NCBI GenBank assembly: GCA_965208685.1
Contig: CBDBPL010000007.1
Location: forward strand, 2,418,001-2,482,000
Direction of reading: 5' to 3'
Length of the DNA: 64,000 bases
From: JAJEFO01 sp965208685
GTDB lineage: Bacteria > Pseudomonadota > Alphaproteobacteria > Rhodobacterales > Rhodobacteraceae
This document shows positions 37,781 through 47,537 of this stretch, in pieces. Position numbers and translations under genes: made by a program. Under the pieces are notes generated by a model, which ran no database searches, was not told the DNA's origin, and saw only the letters and a program-made list of their open reading frames with translations. The stretch's first letter is position 1. The number at the start of each line of letters is the position of its first letter.

Positions 37781-39157
37781 CTACCTCGTCATGATCTCCG
37801 GGCCCATGACCGAGTTTGGCAGGAAGGTGCTGAGCCAGGGCACGTAGGTGACCAGAATGAGGAACACGACCAGGACCGCCAGGAACGGCAGTGCGGCGCG
37901 CACAACGGCCATCATCGGCATGCCCGCAACGCCAGACGTCACGAAGAGATTCAGTCCCACGGGCGGCGTGATCATGCCGATTTCCATGTTCACCACCATG
38001 ATGATGCCCAGGTGAATGGGATCGATTCCAAGCTCGACGGCAATCGGGAACATCAATGGAGCGACGATCACGAGCAGACCGGACGGCTCCATGAACTGCC
38101 CGCCGATCAGCAGGATCACGTTCACGACGATCAGGAACGCAACCGGCCCGTAGCCAACCTCCAGCATGGCGGCCGCAATGGCCTGAGGAATCTGCTCGTC
38201 GGTCAGCACGTGCTTCAGGAGCAGCGCGTTCGCAATGACGAACAGAAGCGTGATCGTCAGCGTCCCGGCTTCCAGAAGAGTGTGCCTGGTGTCTGGATGC
38301 ACGAACGACGTGATCAAGGCCTGGGGCTTGCGGTATAGCGGAATGTTCGCTGCCTCCGACGTCGCCGCGAGCGGCCCCATGTCGCGATAGACAAAGCAGG
38401 CAACGACGAAAGCGTAGACTGCCGCCACCGCTGCGGCCTCGGTTGGGGTGAACACGCCGCCATAGATGCCGCCAAGGATGACAAATATGAGAGCCAGGCC
38501 CCAGCAGGCCTCGCGTCCGCTTTCGAGAATTTCCCGAAAGCCCTTCCAGTCGCCCCGTGGCAAGTCGCGGACCCTGGCAATCACGTAGATCGTGACCATC
38601 AGCATGAGGCCCGCGACAATGCCCGGAATGACGCCGGCGAGAAACATCCGTCCCACCGATACCTCGACCGCCGCCGCGTAAACGACCATGACAATGGACG
38701 GCGGAATCAGGATGCCCAGCGTGCCGGCGCTGCAGATCACGCCTGCTGCGAACTCCTTCGAGTATCCAACTTGACGCATGCCGGCCACCACGATCGTGCC
38801 GATTGCCACAACCGTGGCGGGCGAAGAGCCCGAAAGTGCCGCAAAGAGCATGCAGGCAAAGACGCCCGCGATCGCCAAGCCGCCCGGCAAGTGCCCCACG
38901 CAAGCGACCGAGAAGCGGATGATCCGGCGAGCAACGCCACCCGTCGTCATGAATGCCGATGCCAGAATGAAGAATGGAATCGCAAGCAACGTGAAGTGCC
39001 CCTCGAACGCTTCGAAGAGCGTGGCCGCCACGGACGCAAGGGAACTGTCCGAATAGACCAGCATGAACAGTGTCGAGGACAGGCCGAGCGCAACCGCGAT
39101 CGGCACGCCGAGCAGGAGGAGCCCGATCACCATTGAGAACAGAAGGACGACCTCCAC
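37781..39157 (-). CDS. dctM: TRAP transporter large permease (DctM)
   Basis: The 458-residue protein has about 12 membrane segments and is the ion-coupled translocation subunit of a tripartite ATP-independent transporter. It starts MEVVLLFSMVIGLLLLGVPIAVALGLSS, has AALSGSSPATVVAIGTI and YSKEFAAGVICSAGTLGILIPPSIVMVVY, and near the end GMITPPVGLNLFVTSG, all DctM hallmarks. It overlaps the dctQ stop by a single base, so it is coupled. It closes a long minus-strand run. Confidence 0.95.
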   Translation of the reverse strand: MEVVLLFSMVIGLLLLGVPIAVALGLSSTLFMLVYSDSSLASVAATLFEAFEGHFTLLAIPFFILASAFMTTGGVARRIIRFSVACVGHLPGGLAIAGVFACMLFAALSGSSPATVVAIGTIVVAGMRQVGYSKEFAAGVICSAGTLGILIPPSIVMVVYAAAVEVSVGRMFLAGVIPGIVAGLMLMVTIYVIARVRDLPRGDWKGFREILESGREACWGLALIFVILGGIYGGVFTPTEAAAVAAVYAFVVACFVYRDMGPLAATSEAANIPLYRKPQALITSFVHPDTRHTLLEAGTLTITLLFVIANALLLKHVLTDEQIPQAIAAAMLEVGYGPVAFLIVVNVILLIGGQFMEPSGLLVIVAPLMFPIAVELGIDPIHLGIIMVVNMEIGMITPPVGLNLFVTSGVAGMPMMAVVRAALPFLAVLVVFLILVTYVPWLSTFLPNSVMGPEIMTR

Positions 39158-39867
39158 TATTCCTTCTCTCCGTTTCCTGTCCGCAACTCCGCCAGCTCGT
39201 CATCGACTTCGTGGCTGACAACCAGCCGGTCGGCCGTGCCCTGCCAGATGCACCATGCCGCCTGCAGGAAACGAAAGAGCAGGAGCGCCGCCGAAACGGG
39301 CAGCACAACGTACGGGATCGCCTTCGGCACCTTCTCGAATGGCGGGTCGCCCGGATACAGCAGCCAGCCCTCGACGAATCCAAGGAAGCCGGGCAGCGGA
39401 ATGTCGTTCACCTCGTAGAAGGACTGGCTGCGGAAAGTTTCGGGAAATCCCATGGGCAACCAGCGTCCCTCCGTCGGAGGCAGGTCCGCGAAGACCGCCC
39501 AGTAGTCGTAGCCGCCCTTCAGGAGCAGGAAGGCGAACGCAATGCAGCAAGCGACCGAAGCCAGGCCGAGGGCGCGGCGCACGCGTGGCGGCACAGCGTT
39601 GATGATCAGGTCGACGCCCAGATGCATGCCCTTCTTGACCGCGTAGGACGCTCCAAGGAGCACAAGCCAGGCGAAGGCAAAGACCGTCAGCTCCAGTGCC
39701 CAGAGGATATTCGAATTGAACACGTATCGGGCAATGACGTTGGCGAAGGTCAAGAGGGTCATCAGGCCCAGCAACGCCGCAATCAGCGTTTCCTCGATCG
39801 CATCCGCCCAACTCGCGCGCATTGCCAATGTCCCTGTTCTGACGCGATCATTACCTGAACCGGACAT
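39157..39867 (-). CDS. dctQ: TRAP transporter small permease (DctQ)
   Basis: The 236-residue protein has four membrane segments, starting with ETLIAALLGLMTLLTFANVIARYVFNSNILWALELTVFAFAWLVLLGASYAVKKGMHLGVDLI, the DctQ signature (ARYVF...W..E........LG..YA....H..VD). It is longer than average because of an inserted stretch at about 120-175 (FADLPPTEGRWLPMGFPETF...). I chose ATG 39867; ATGs at 39915 and 39822 are alternatives. It lies between dctP (gap of 267 bases) and dctM. Confidence 0.9.
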   Translation of the reverse strand: MSGSGNDRVRTGTLAMRASWADAIEETLIAALLGLMTLLTFANVIARYVFNSNILWALELTVFAFAWLVLLGASYAVKKGMHLGVDLIINAVPPRVRRALGLASVACCIAFAFLLLKGGYDYWAVFADLPPTEGRWLPMGFPETFRSQSFYEVNDIPLPGFLGFVEGWLLYPGDPPFEKVPKAIPYVVLPVSAALLLFRFLQAAWCIWQGTADRLVVSHEVDDELAELRTGNGEKE

Positions 39868-40134
39868 CGTCTGCACCCTGCAAAGGAAGGCTCTCCGGAC
39901 ACGCGAGGGCCGCACCGACAGGCCGGCTGCCCGTGCCTTGCATCAAGGCGTCATCCCAACATCCGAAGCCGCGACCGGTTCCGGATGGGCAACGCGTGAT
40001 CGCAGGGTGTGGATCGAGCCCGCAGATACGGCCTGATGCCGCGCTGCCGAGGCGTTGCCAGGGCCGGCGACTCGCGTTCCTGCTCCTACATGGCGGAATT
40101 GCGGGCGGGCCCGGAAGCCCGTCCGCATCAGGCC

Positions 40135-41136
40135 CTACATGTTCATGTTGATGTCTTGCGCGGCGTCGATCAGCGCCGCAGGAACGTCGTCCGAGAACTT
40201 GTCCCAAACCGGACGCATTGCATCGACCCAGGCCGTGCGCTGCTCCGGAGTCAGTTCGCGGATCGTCCCGCCGGCGTCCAGAATCCCTTGGCGAGCCTGC
40301 TGGTTGACCGCGAACGCCTCGCCGTTGCGGGTCTCGGTGACTTCCCGCAGGATGCGGAGGAACTGGCCACGCACATCCGGATCCAGACCGTCAAGCCAAT
40401 CCGTCGAGGCGACCACAAGATAGTCGATGATGCCGTGATTGGTCTCGGTGACGCCGTCCTGGACCTCGAAGAACTTCCGGCCATAGATGTTCGACCAGGT
40501 GTTCTCCTGCCCGTCCACGACACCCTGCTGCAGGGCGCCGTAGACTTCCGAGAAAGCCATCTTCTGCGGGTTTGCGCCCAAGGCCTCGAACTGCGCCTGC
40601 AGGACGTCGCTCTGTTGAATCCGGAACTTGAGCCCCTCGGCGTCGGACGGAGACAACAGCGGCACGTTGGCCGACATCTGCTTCATGCCGTTATGCCAGA
40701 ACTCCAGTCCCTGGAGACCTCGACGCCGCATCGAGTCCTTCATGGCCTGTCCGGCCGCCGAAGCCTGGAACGCATCCACGGCCTCTACGTTCCTGAACAT
40801 GAACGGCAGGTCGAAGAGCCGGAACTGGCGCGTGAAGTTCTCGAACTTCGACAGCGAGGGCGCAGCAAGCTGAACGTCGCCCTGCAGAAGCGCCTCGAGC
40901 ACCTTGTCGTCATTGTAGAGCGTGGAGTTCGGGAAGACTTCCATGCACATCTTCCCGTTCATTTCCTCGTTCACGCGCTCTGCGAGCAGCGTCGCTGCAA
41001 TCCCCTTCGGGTGCTTGTCAGTGTTGGTGACGTGGCTGAACTTGACGACGATCTCGCCGTCGTCACAGGCAGCGTTGGCGGCCTGTGCGCCAAAAGCCAA
41101 TGTCATGGCCGCTGCAGCGGCTGCGAGGTGTTTCAT
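40135..41136 (-). CDS. dctP: TRAP transporter substrate-binding protein (DctP)
   Basis: The 333-residue protein has a signal peptide (MKHLAAAAAAMTLAFGAQAANA) and the DctP fold: IVVKFSHVTNTDKHPKGIAATLLAERV, MEVFPNSTLYNDDKVLEALLQGDVQLAAPSLSKF, and the ligand-arginine helix region FRIQQSDVLQAQFEALGANPQKMAFSEVYGALQQGVVDGQEN. Substrates of such proteins are usually organic acids, but sugar acids and other anions are known. Placed in a sugar-degrading run, a sugar acid is possible (inference). ATG 41136 starts the signal peptide. Confidence 0.94.
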   Translation of the reverse strand: MKHLAAAAAAMTLAFGAQAANAACDDGEIVVKFSHVTNTDKHPKGIAATLLAERVNEEMNGKMCMEVFPNSTLYNDDKVLEALLQGDVQLAAPSLSKFENFTRQFRLFDLPFMFRNVEAVDAFQASAAGQAMKDSMRRRGLQGLEFWHNGMKQMSANVPLLSPSDAEGLKFRIQQSDVLQAQFEALGANPQKMAFSEVYGALQQGVVDGQENTWSNIYGRKFFEVQDGVTETNHGIIDYLVVASTDWLDGLDPDVRGQFLRILREVTETRNGEAFAVNQQARQGILDAGGTIRELTPEQRTAWVDAMRPVWDKFSDDVPAALIDAAQDINMNM

Positions 41137-41599
41137 GTGTGGCGTGCTCCAATGTTGAACGACCCGGGGGCCGCTTGGACCCCGCAAACCTGGTGCGCAA
41201 TGCAGTGCCGGAGGCGGGGGCACTTGTCCAGAAAATTTGAGTCACGCCTGCGGCACGGACGGGCAGAAACGCGCTGCGCGCCACTGTCTCTTGCGGCCCG
41301 AGGCACTTCAATGTCGGTCGCAATCGGAGCGCAGTGGTGCATGAACTGACGGTGAAGCCATGTGCATGACGACCGGGGTCCCGCGGCAGGCCGGAAGGCG
41401 GTGCCGATCATCCGCCGCCTTCGCTGTCGCTGGCTGCCAGGCGCGATGCCGTGCGACGCTGGACTTGAACTGGAAGCGGGACGGCCTGCCCTCCAGGACC
41501 AGGAGCGCGCACGCCAGCCCGCATCCGAAGGCACGCGCGAACCGGCATCGAGTCAAAGTCTCAGGAACTGCCGTTCACGGAGGTAGGTGCGGTTGCGAC
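41137..41599. other. Gap between the GH38 gene and dctP
   Basis: This 463-base gap between minus-strand genes holds no recognisable coding frame. It may carry a separate dctP promoter, so the TRAP genes might be controlled apart from the ABC/GH38 block. I see no clear boxes. Confidence 0.4.
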
Positions 41600-44500
41600 T
41601 CAGATTACGTGCAGCGATACGATCTCGAAGGGCGTGACCGTCATGGTGACCTGGCCACCTGAAACGGGCAAGGGGACGCCTGGATCCTCGAGCAGGTTGA
41701 CCCTGCGCACCGATGTCACTGCACGGTTGAAGGTCAACGTCACCGGTCCGCGCCGGCGATGGGCCTCGTAGAATCGCAGAATCCAGCCCGCACCATCCTC
41801 GGCCGGCTTGATGGTCTCGATGATGATGTTCGGCGCATCGCACTCGACGAGCGCCGCCCCCTGCCCCGGCTCGCCAGGTACGAGCCGCAACGGGCGGTTG
41901 AGATCGGCAGCCTGGGCCAGAACCTCATGCCGCCAGTCGCCGTGGTGCGGGAACAGCGCATACGTAAATGCGTGACGCCCCTGATCGGCGGCAACGTCGG
42001 GCATCGTCGCGGACTTGATGAGCGAGAGCCTCACGACATTGTCGCGAATGTCGTAGCCGTACTTGCAGTCGTTGATGAGCGCGACCCCGTAGTCGGCCTC
42101 GCTGAGATCCGCCCATCGCTGCGCCGGCACCTCGAATTTGGCATAGTCCCAAGGCGTGTTGCGATGCGTTGGCCGCATGATCGCGCCCCACTGGATCTCG
42201 TAGGTTGCCATGGTCGCCAGGATGTTCACGGGAAAGGCCACCTTCAGCAGGACATGCGTCTCGTGCCAGTCTACCTCCGTCTCGAAGTCAATGCGCTTCG
42301 AGTGATGATGCAGCCGGACACGCTGGGAAACGGTCGAGGACTGGAACTGGCGCTCGATGCGCAGGCTGGCTCGAATCGGGCCGCTCTCCTCGACCTCGAT
42401 CTCCGAGGCTCCGTCGATGACATCGCCACGGTCCTCGAAGAATGCGTCGATGTCCCAGGCATCCCAGCTGATCGGGCGATCCTCGAACGCTTGAAACCGG
42501 TTGCCTGGACGCCCTGGAACCAGAACGTCGCGACCGACTTCCTTGTCGTAGACGCGAACAAGATCGCCCCTTTGGTCGATCACCGCGCGTATCAGGTCAT
42601 TCTCGAGCACGAACCGCTGTTGCTCCTCGTGGATGCTCAGCCCGGTCTTCCTTGCCCCCTTGGTCGGCAAGGGTGTCGCGGCCATCGGCGCGCAATCTGG
42701 TACGTGTACCAGGCAACCGCCATCGACTGCCTGCGACAAGGCGCCTTTCGGCGCCGGACCCTCAAGCAGCCCGACGCGGTCCATCCGGTGCGAGATCAAG
42801 TTGATGGCAATTCCTGATCCAAGCGGCGCCTTGGCTTCCTCTATGGCCGCTTCGGCGATCTTGCGGATGCGCGCATAGTCCCGCTCCGCATCGACGAACA
42901 CTTCCCGGATCGCGGTTCCGGACATCGTGTCGTGGAACTGGTGCAGGCAAAGGAGTTCCCACGCCACGCCCAGGTCAGGCCGCAAGCCGGACAGCACCGC
43001 CAGCGCTTCGGCCTCGGCGAGAAGGTGCTCGCACTTCCGGTTCGCCCGCTTGATCCAGCCCTGCGACGTGAAGACGCCGCGATGGCCCTCCAGGTAGATC
43101 TCGTCGTTCCAGACAGGCAGGTCCATTCTCTCCGCCTCGATGGTCTCAAAGAACTCGCGCACGGTCGAGAGACGCATCTTGGGCGCTCCGGGCATGTGCG
43201 CGAAGATCTGCGCCTTGCGCACGAGCGTTTCGGTTGGACCGCCGCCGCCGTCGCCGTAACCGTAGCATATCGGCAGGTTGGTCACCCCGCTCTTGGACGT
43301 CGAATGGGTCCAGGTCCCGATCACCTCTTCTGCGGACAGGTCGGACTTGTAGTTTGTCGGGAACGGCAAGTGCTGCACATCCCGAGGCGTCGTCAGGAAA
43401 TGCGCCATGACCTTGGAGCCGTCGATGCCCTGCCACCACGTCGTGGAGGCTGGCATGCGCGAATACTGGTTCCAGTTCACCTTGTTGGTAACGAACCATT
43501 TCAGCCCCGACTGGCGCATGAGTTGCGGGAGGCACCAGGAGAAGCCGAACGTGTCGGGCAGCCACAGGACCGGTGTCTCCACGTCCCCGAAGCGTTCACG
43601 AAAGTACCGGCGTCCCAGCAGGATCTGGCGCACAAGCGACTCCGGACCCGGGATGTTGGTGTCGGGCTCGACCCACATTCCGCCCATGGGCTCCCATCGG
43701 GAATCGGCAACGCGCTCCCGGATCTCCTCGAAGATCCGCGGGTAGTCGGTTTCCGTGTACTTGTAGAGTTGCGGCTGGGAATGGCTGAACCGATAGTCCG
43801 GGAAGCGCTCCATCAGACGCAGGACGTTCGAGTAGGTGCGCCCGTTCTTGCGGCGGATCTGGCTGATCGGCCAAAGGTAGGCAATGTCCATGTGCGCGTG
43901 GCCTATGGCGTGCAGCGTCACGTCAATCGGCCGACCCGCCTCCGCGAGCCGCCGCGAAAGCTCGTCTTTCGCTCTCGCAACCGAGCCATAGAAGGCAGCG
44001 CCAAGCGGATCGCGCGTTTCGAGGGTCAGGAACGCCTCGTCGAGCGCGTTCAGGATGCCGTACTTTGTGACATCCTCTTCGTTGAGCTGCTCGGCAGTGT
44101 CGAGCGCGGTCTCCGCCAGCAGCAAGAAGTCAAGCACCTCGGAATCGATCGCAACGACCGAAGGCCTGCCCATGAACAGCATGTCTCGCGCATCCGGATC
44201 TGGCGGCCATCCGTCCAGCCCGGTCCAGCCGTGAAGGGCAAGCTCATGCGTCTTGCCGGCAAGAATCTCTTCGGGCAGCCGTATCGTGTGGTGGTAGCGG
44301 TCGGCCGAACCGCGGGGCACGCCGTCAACATAGACCAGCGCCTCCGGATGGGTGAAGATGTCGCCTGCCTCGCCCAGCGGCAGAAAGAGCGCGGCGCTGC
44401 CCGGTGCCCAGTCGTCGGGAATGCGAAACTCCGACTTCAACAGGAAGTTCAGGTCGCAGCGGCCCCAGTGGGTCTCTGCTGGAACCGAGGGCCAGTTCGA

Positions 44501-44653
44501 CGCGTCGGCCGACAGTGGAGGGGCAACGATGGCGTCGGGCAGTTCCTTGAGGCGAAAGTCCGGAATCGGTTCGTGCTGACGATGGACCATGGGACGAATC
44601 AAGGCGATCCGCTGCCGGATCTTCTCCGGCGTGAAGCGCAGAAAGTGACTCAA
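41600..44653 (-). CDS. Alpha-mannosidase (GH38)
   Basis: This is a 1,017-residue glycoside hydrolase family 38 enzyme that removes alpha-linked mannose. Zinc-site HAHMDIAYLWP (about 252-262), the Asp nucleophile in LWLPDTFGFSWCLPQL (D367), and LHQFHDTMSGTAI with the other zinc ligands are all present. An N-terminal accessory domain (1-245) and C-terminal beta-sandwich domains (about 690-1017, containing RVRLHHHSKRIDFETEVDW) complete the usual plan. No signal peptide is seen, so it is cytoplasmic and would act on imported oligosaccharides. It follows the ABC ATPase gene by 84 bases on the same strand. Confidence 0.95.
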   Translation of the reverse strand: MSHFLRFTPEKIRQRIALIRPMVHRQHEPIPDFRLKELPDAIVAPPLSADASNWPSVPAETHWGRCDLNFLLKSEFRIPDDWAPGSAALFLPLGEAGDIFTHPEALVYVDGVPRGSADRYHHTIRLPEEILAGKTHELALHGWTGLDGWPPDPDARDMLFMGRPSVVAIDSEVLDFLLLAETALDTAEQLNEEDVTKYGILNALDEAFLTLETRDPLGAAFYGSVARAKDELSRRLAEAGRPIDVTLHAIGHAHMDIAYLWPISQIRRKNGRTYSNVLRLMERFPDYRFSHSQPQLYKYTETDYPRIFEEIRERVADSRWEPMGGMWVEPDTNIPGPESLVRQILLGRRYFRERFGDVETPVLWLPDTFGFSWCLPQLMRQSGLKWFVTNKVNWNQYSRMPASTTWWQGIDGSKVMAHFLTTPRDVQHLPFPTNYKSDLSAEEVIGTWTHSTSKSGVTNLPICYGYGDGGGGPTETLVRKAQIFAHMPGAPKMRLSTVREFFETIEAERMDLPVWNDEIYLEGHRGVFTSQGWIKRANRKCEHLLAEAEALAVLSGLRPDLGVAWELLCLHQFHDTMSGTAIREVFVDAERDYARIRKIAEAAIEEAKAPLGSGIAINLISHRMDRVGLLEGPAPKGALSQAVDGGCLVHVPDCAPMAATPLPTKGARKTGLSIHEEQQRFVLENDLIRAVIDQRGDLVRVYDKEVGRDVLVPGRPGNRFQAFEDRPISWDAWDIDAFFEDRGDVIDGASEIEVEESGPIRASLRIERQFQSSTVSQRVRLHHHSKRIDFETEVDWHETHVLLKVAFPVNILATMATYEIQWGAIMRPTHRNTPWDYAKFEVPAQRWADLSEADYGVALINDCKYGYDIRDNVVRLSLIKSATMPDVAADQGRHAFTYALFPHHGDWRHEVLAQAADLNRPLRLVPGEPGQGAALVECDAPNIIIETIKPAEDGAGWILRFYEAHRRRGPVTLTFNRAVTSVRRVNLLEDPGVPLPVSGGQVTMTVTPFEIVSLHVI

Positions 44654-44737
44654 GGGCGTTCTCCTGTGCGATCAGGGCAGCCCGAACAGCCGAATCTGCC
44701 AGGACCGATCGTCGCCCGCGTCCTGCGGTGCCCGAAT

Positions 44738-46498
44738 TCACATGTCGCGCTCATGTGCGCCCCATTCCTGCGTGCCAACTTCCAGCCTGAAGCCCGAAAC
44801 GTCTCCCCTGAAGACGGTCGGGACGTCGCGGTCCATGGCATCGAGTGCAGCGATGTCTTCGGCTGCCGTGGTCGCTCCGCCCCATGCACGACCTGGGTCA
44901 GGCCACGGAATCGAGGCGATCAGCAGCTGCGTATACGGGTGTTGCGGATCACCAATCACCTCCTTCGGCGGTCCGGCCTCCACGACCTGGCCCTTGTAGA
45001 GCACCATGACGTAGTCCGAGACGTGATAGGCCGTCGCCAGGTCATGGGTTATGTAGAAGATGGAGATTCCGTGGCCGTCCTTCAGATCGTAGATGTTCTT
45101 CAGGATCGTGGCGCGAAGGCTGGCGTCAACCATCGAGACGGGTTCGTCGGCAATGAGAAGCTTCGGATTCAGCATGAGCGCCCGCGCCACGATCAGGCGC
45201 TGACGTTGCCCGCCGGAAAGCTCGTGCGGATAGCGACGCAGAATGAGTGCCGGATCGAGACCCACGGCACGGCAGGCTTCGTGCATCCTGTCCTGAACCT
45301 GCGCGTTCGAAGTTGCGTAGCCGAATTTCCGGAACGGGAAACTGAGTGAATGGTCCACGCGGTAGAACGGGTTGAAACAGGCATAGGGATCCTGAAAGAC
45401 CGCCTGCACGTTCTTGCGGAAGTCGCGCGACTGCTGCGGTGACATGCCGGCGATGTCTTGGCCCTCGAACAGCACCCGCCCGGCCGACGGCGGATTGAAG
45501 CCCAGCATGATCGACCCCATTGTCGACTTGCCGCTCCCCGACTGGCCAACGATCGAGATGATCTTGGGCTCGTCGCCGTTGAGGCTGAAGTTCATGGGAT
45601 GCAGGGCGGTGATCCCGCCATAGTCCTTGCGAACGTTCTCGAATTCGAGAAGCGGGCGATCCTCGCGAGGCCGCGCGATCTCCGGTGCAGCGGCAGGGCG
45701 TCCGAGAAAGCTCTCGCCGCCGACAAGCGGGACGGAGGCGACGAGCTCTCGGGTATAGGGGTGGTGCGGATTCTCGATGACCCTGCGCACGTCGCCGTGC
45801 TCGACGAGAACGCCGTCCTTCAGCACGACGAGCTCGTCCACCGACTGCGCCATTAGTCCCATGTCGTGCCCGATCAGGATCAATGCGGCGCCGATCCTCC
45901 CCTGGACATCCTTCAAGGTCTGCATGACCTGACGCTGCGTGACCACGTCGAGGGCCGAGGTTGGTTCGTCGGCAATGATGAGTTCCGGGGTCAGGATCAC
46001 GCCCAGGGCGATGCAAACCCGTTGCTTCATCCCGCCGGAGAGTTCGTGCGGATACAGCAACCCGGCATGACCCGGCAATCCCACGCCCGCGAATGCATCA
46101 TCGAGCCGCGTCCGAATGACCTCCTTCCCGATCCGGCCCTCGTGCGCGACGATCGCGTCCTTGAGCTGGTCCTCGACCCGCATCACCGGATTCAGGGAGT
46201 TCATCGCACCCTGAGGTATGTAGCTGACTCGACGAAGCCGCGCCCTGCGCATCTCCTCTTCCGGGACTGCCAGCACGTCCAGTTCCCCGACGCGGATCGA
46301 GCCTCCGCTCACGAATCCCGGACTTGCCAGCATCCGCATGACCGCGAGCGCCGTCGTGGTCTTGCCCGACCCGGACTCGCCGATGATTCCCAGTCGGCGG
46401 CCTGGCGCCACGGCGAACGAGAGGTCGGTCAGCGCATGAACGACGCCACGCGCGGTTGGGAAGTCTATCGAGAGATCCGTCACGTCCAGCGCGTTCAT
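44738..46498 (-). CDS. Dual-ATPase subunit of an Opp/Dpp-type ABC importer
   Basis: The 586-residue protein fuses two ABC ATPases, equivalent to OppD and OppF in one chain. The first half has Walker A GESGSGKTT (about 39-47) and LSGGMKQRV. The second has GQSGSGKST, LSGGQRQRLIVARAL and IADEPVSMVDASLR. The family-specific YIPQGAMNSLNPVMRV and VFQDPYACFNPFYRV are in place. ATG 46498 gives MNALDVTDLSIDFPTARG; the open frame upstream is unconserved. It lies between the permease pair and the GH38 gene. Confidence 0.94.
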   Translation of the reverse strand: MNALDVTDLSIDFPTARGVVHALTDLSFAVAPGRRLGIIGESGSGKTTTALAVMRMLASPGFVSGGSIRVGELDVLAVPEEEMRRARLRRVSYIPQGAMNSLNPVMRVEDQLKDAIVAHEGRIGKEVIRTRLDDAFAGVGLPGHAGLLYPHELSGGMKQRVCIALGVILTPELIIADEPTSALDVVTQRQVMQTLKDVQGRIGAALILIGHDMGLMAQSVDELVVLKDGVLVEHGDVRRVIENPHHPYTRELVASVPLVGGESFLGRPAAAPEIARPREDRPLLEFENVRKDYGGITALHPMNFSLNGDEPKIISIVGQSGSGKSTMGSIMLGFNPPSAGRVLFEGQDIAGMSPQQSRDFRKNVQAVFQDPYACFNPFYRVDHSLSFPFRKFGYATSNAQVQDRMHEACRAVGLDPALILRRYPHELSGGQRQRLIVARALMLNPKLLIADEPVSMVDASLRATILKNIYDLKDGHGISIFYITHDLATAYHVSDYVMVLYKGQVVEAGPPKEVIGDPQHPYTQLLIASIPWPDPGRAWGGATTAAEDIAALDAMDRDVPTVFRGDVSGFRLEVGTQEWGAHERDM

Positions 46499-46616
46499 CG
46501 TGCCACCTCGCGTTGCGAAGGTTCGGCAGGGCGGCGGAGCGCAAAGGCCCGCGTGACGGCACGCCAATGCCTGCAGCCGCTGCCGGCATTCGGGAAGGCT
46601 AGACGAACCGCCGTCA

Positions 46617-47537
46617 TCACAGCTTCCTCAGCCTCGGATTGGACACCTCGTCGAGACCAAGATTGACGAGCAGGAGGCCGATGAACATCAGTCCGAGCAG
46701 CAGTGTCGGGATGCCCCACCACCACCAAAGGTTCTGAATCAGCGCCCCGGCATTGATCGCCTCGTAGATCGTGCGGCCGAGCGTCGGAACGCGTTGCGGA
46801 CCCAGGCCGAGAACCTCAAGGCCCACGGCCGTCACGATGGAGGTCGTGACATTGGCGATGAACGAGCCGAAGAGATACGGGACGAGGTTCGGCAGCATTT
46901 CCCCGAACATGATGTGCATCGTCGATGCTCCCGAAAGACGCGCCATCTGCACGTAGCCGGACTGCTTCATCGAAAGCACCTGCGCCCGGATCAAGCGCGT
47001 CGGCGACTGCCAGACAAACCCTGCAATCAGCAACGCCATCATCGTCAGCGACACGTCGCCCCATGCAGACTGCACCACGACAAGAATGAGGAGCGGCGGA
47101 ATGGTGATCATCACGTCCGAAAGCACCCGAATGACGTCGTCGGTCCGACCGCCGACGAATCCCGCCGAGAATCCGAGAAAGATGCCGAGCGACATGCCGA
47201 TGAGCGACGCCAGCAGCCCGACGAAGAGGGAATTCGGCGCCCCGATCACGATCAGGGCCAGCAAGTCGCGCCCGGAACCGTCGGTGCCGATCGGATGGAT
47301 CCAGGCACCCTCCTGTCCTCGCAGGTTCTCGAAGCCTACCGGCGGCAGCTTCAGCGGCGCCGCACCCGTATATGCGAGTTCAAGGTTCCAGAACACCCGC
47401 CCGACAATCCCGAGCGCCACGATGGCAAGCAGAAGCCCTGCGCCCCAGAAGAGCTTCGGGTTGATCCATGGCGACTCGAAGCGGCGCATCTGCCACCCCT
47501 TGAGCCCTTCGGCGCGACTGTCAGGCGCACCGGTCAT
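46617..47537 (-). CDS. ABC importer permease (DppC/OppC type)
   Basis: The 306-residue protein has about six membrane segments. Features are the first helix near 30-52, then HPIGTDGSGRDLLALIVIGAPNSLFVGLLASLIGMSLGIFLGFSAGF and the EAA-like loop SGYVQMARLSGASTMHIMFGEMLPNLVPYLF that contacts the ATPase. It overlaps the upstream permease by 4 bases. A possible start with fewer residues is Met17. Confidence 0.93.
   Translation of the reverse strand: MTGAPDSRAEGLKGWQMRRFESPWINPKLFWGAGLLLAIVALGIVGRVFWNLELAYTGAAPLKLPPVGFENLRGQEGAWIHPIGTDGSGRDLLALIVIGAPNSLFVGLLASLIGMSLGIFLGFSAGFVGGRTDDVIRVLSDVMITIPPLLILVVVQSAWGDVSLTMMALLIAGFVWQSPTRLIRAQVLSMKQSGYVQMARLSGASTMHIMFGEMLPNLVPYLFGSFIANVTTSIVTAVGLEVLGLGPQRVPTLGRTIYEAINAGALIQNLWWWWGIPTLLLGLMFIGLLLVNLGLDEVSNPRLRKL

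Noticed and set aside
36618..39383. A 921-codon minus-strand open frame covering the glnE end and dctM
   Set aside because: It overlaps two strongly supported genes in other frames, is Arg/Gly/His-rich and has no family motif. It is a high-GC shadow frame.
42932..45349. An 805-codon plus-strand open frame opposite the GH38 and ABC ATPase genes
   Set aside because: The opposite strand carries GH38 and ABC proteins with intact motifs. This frame shows none.
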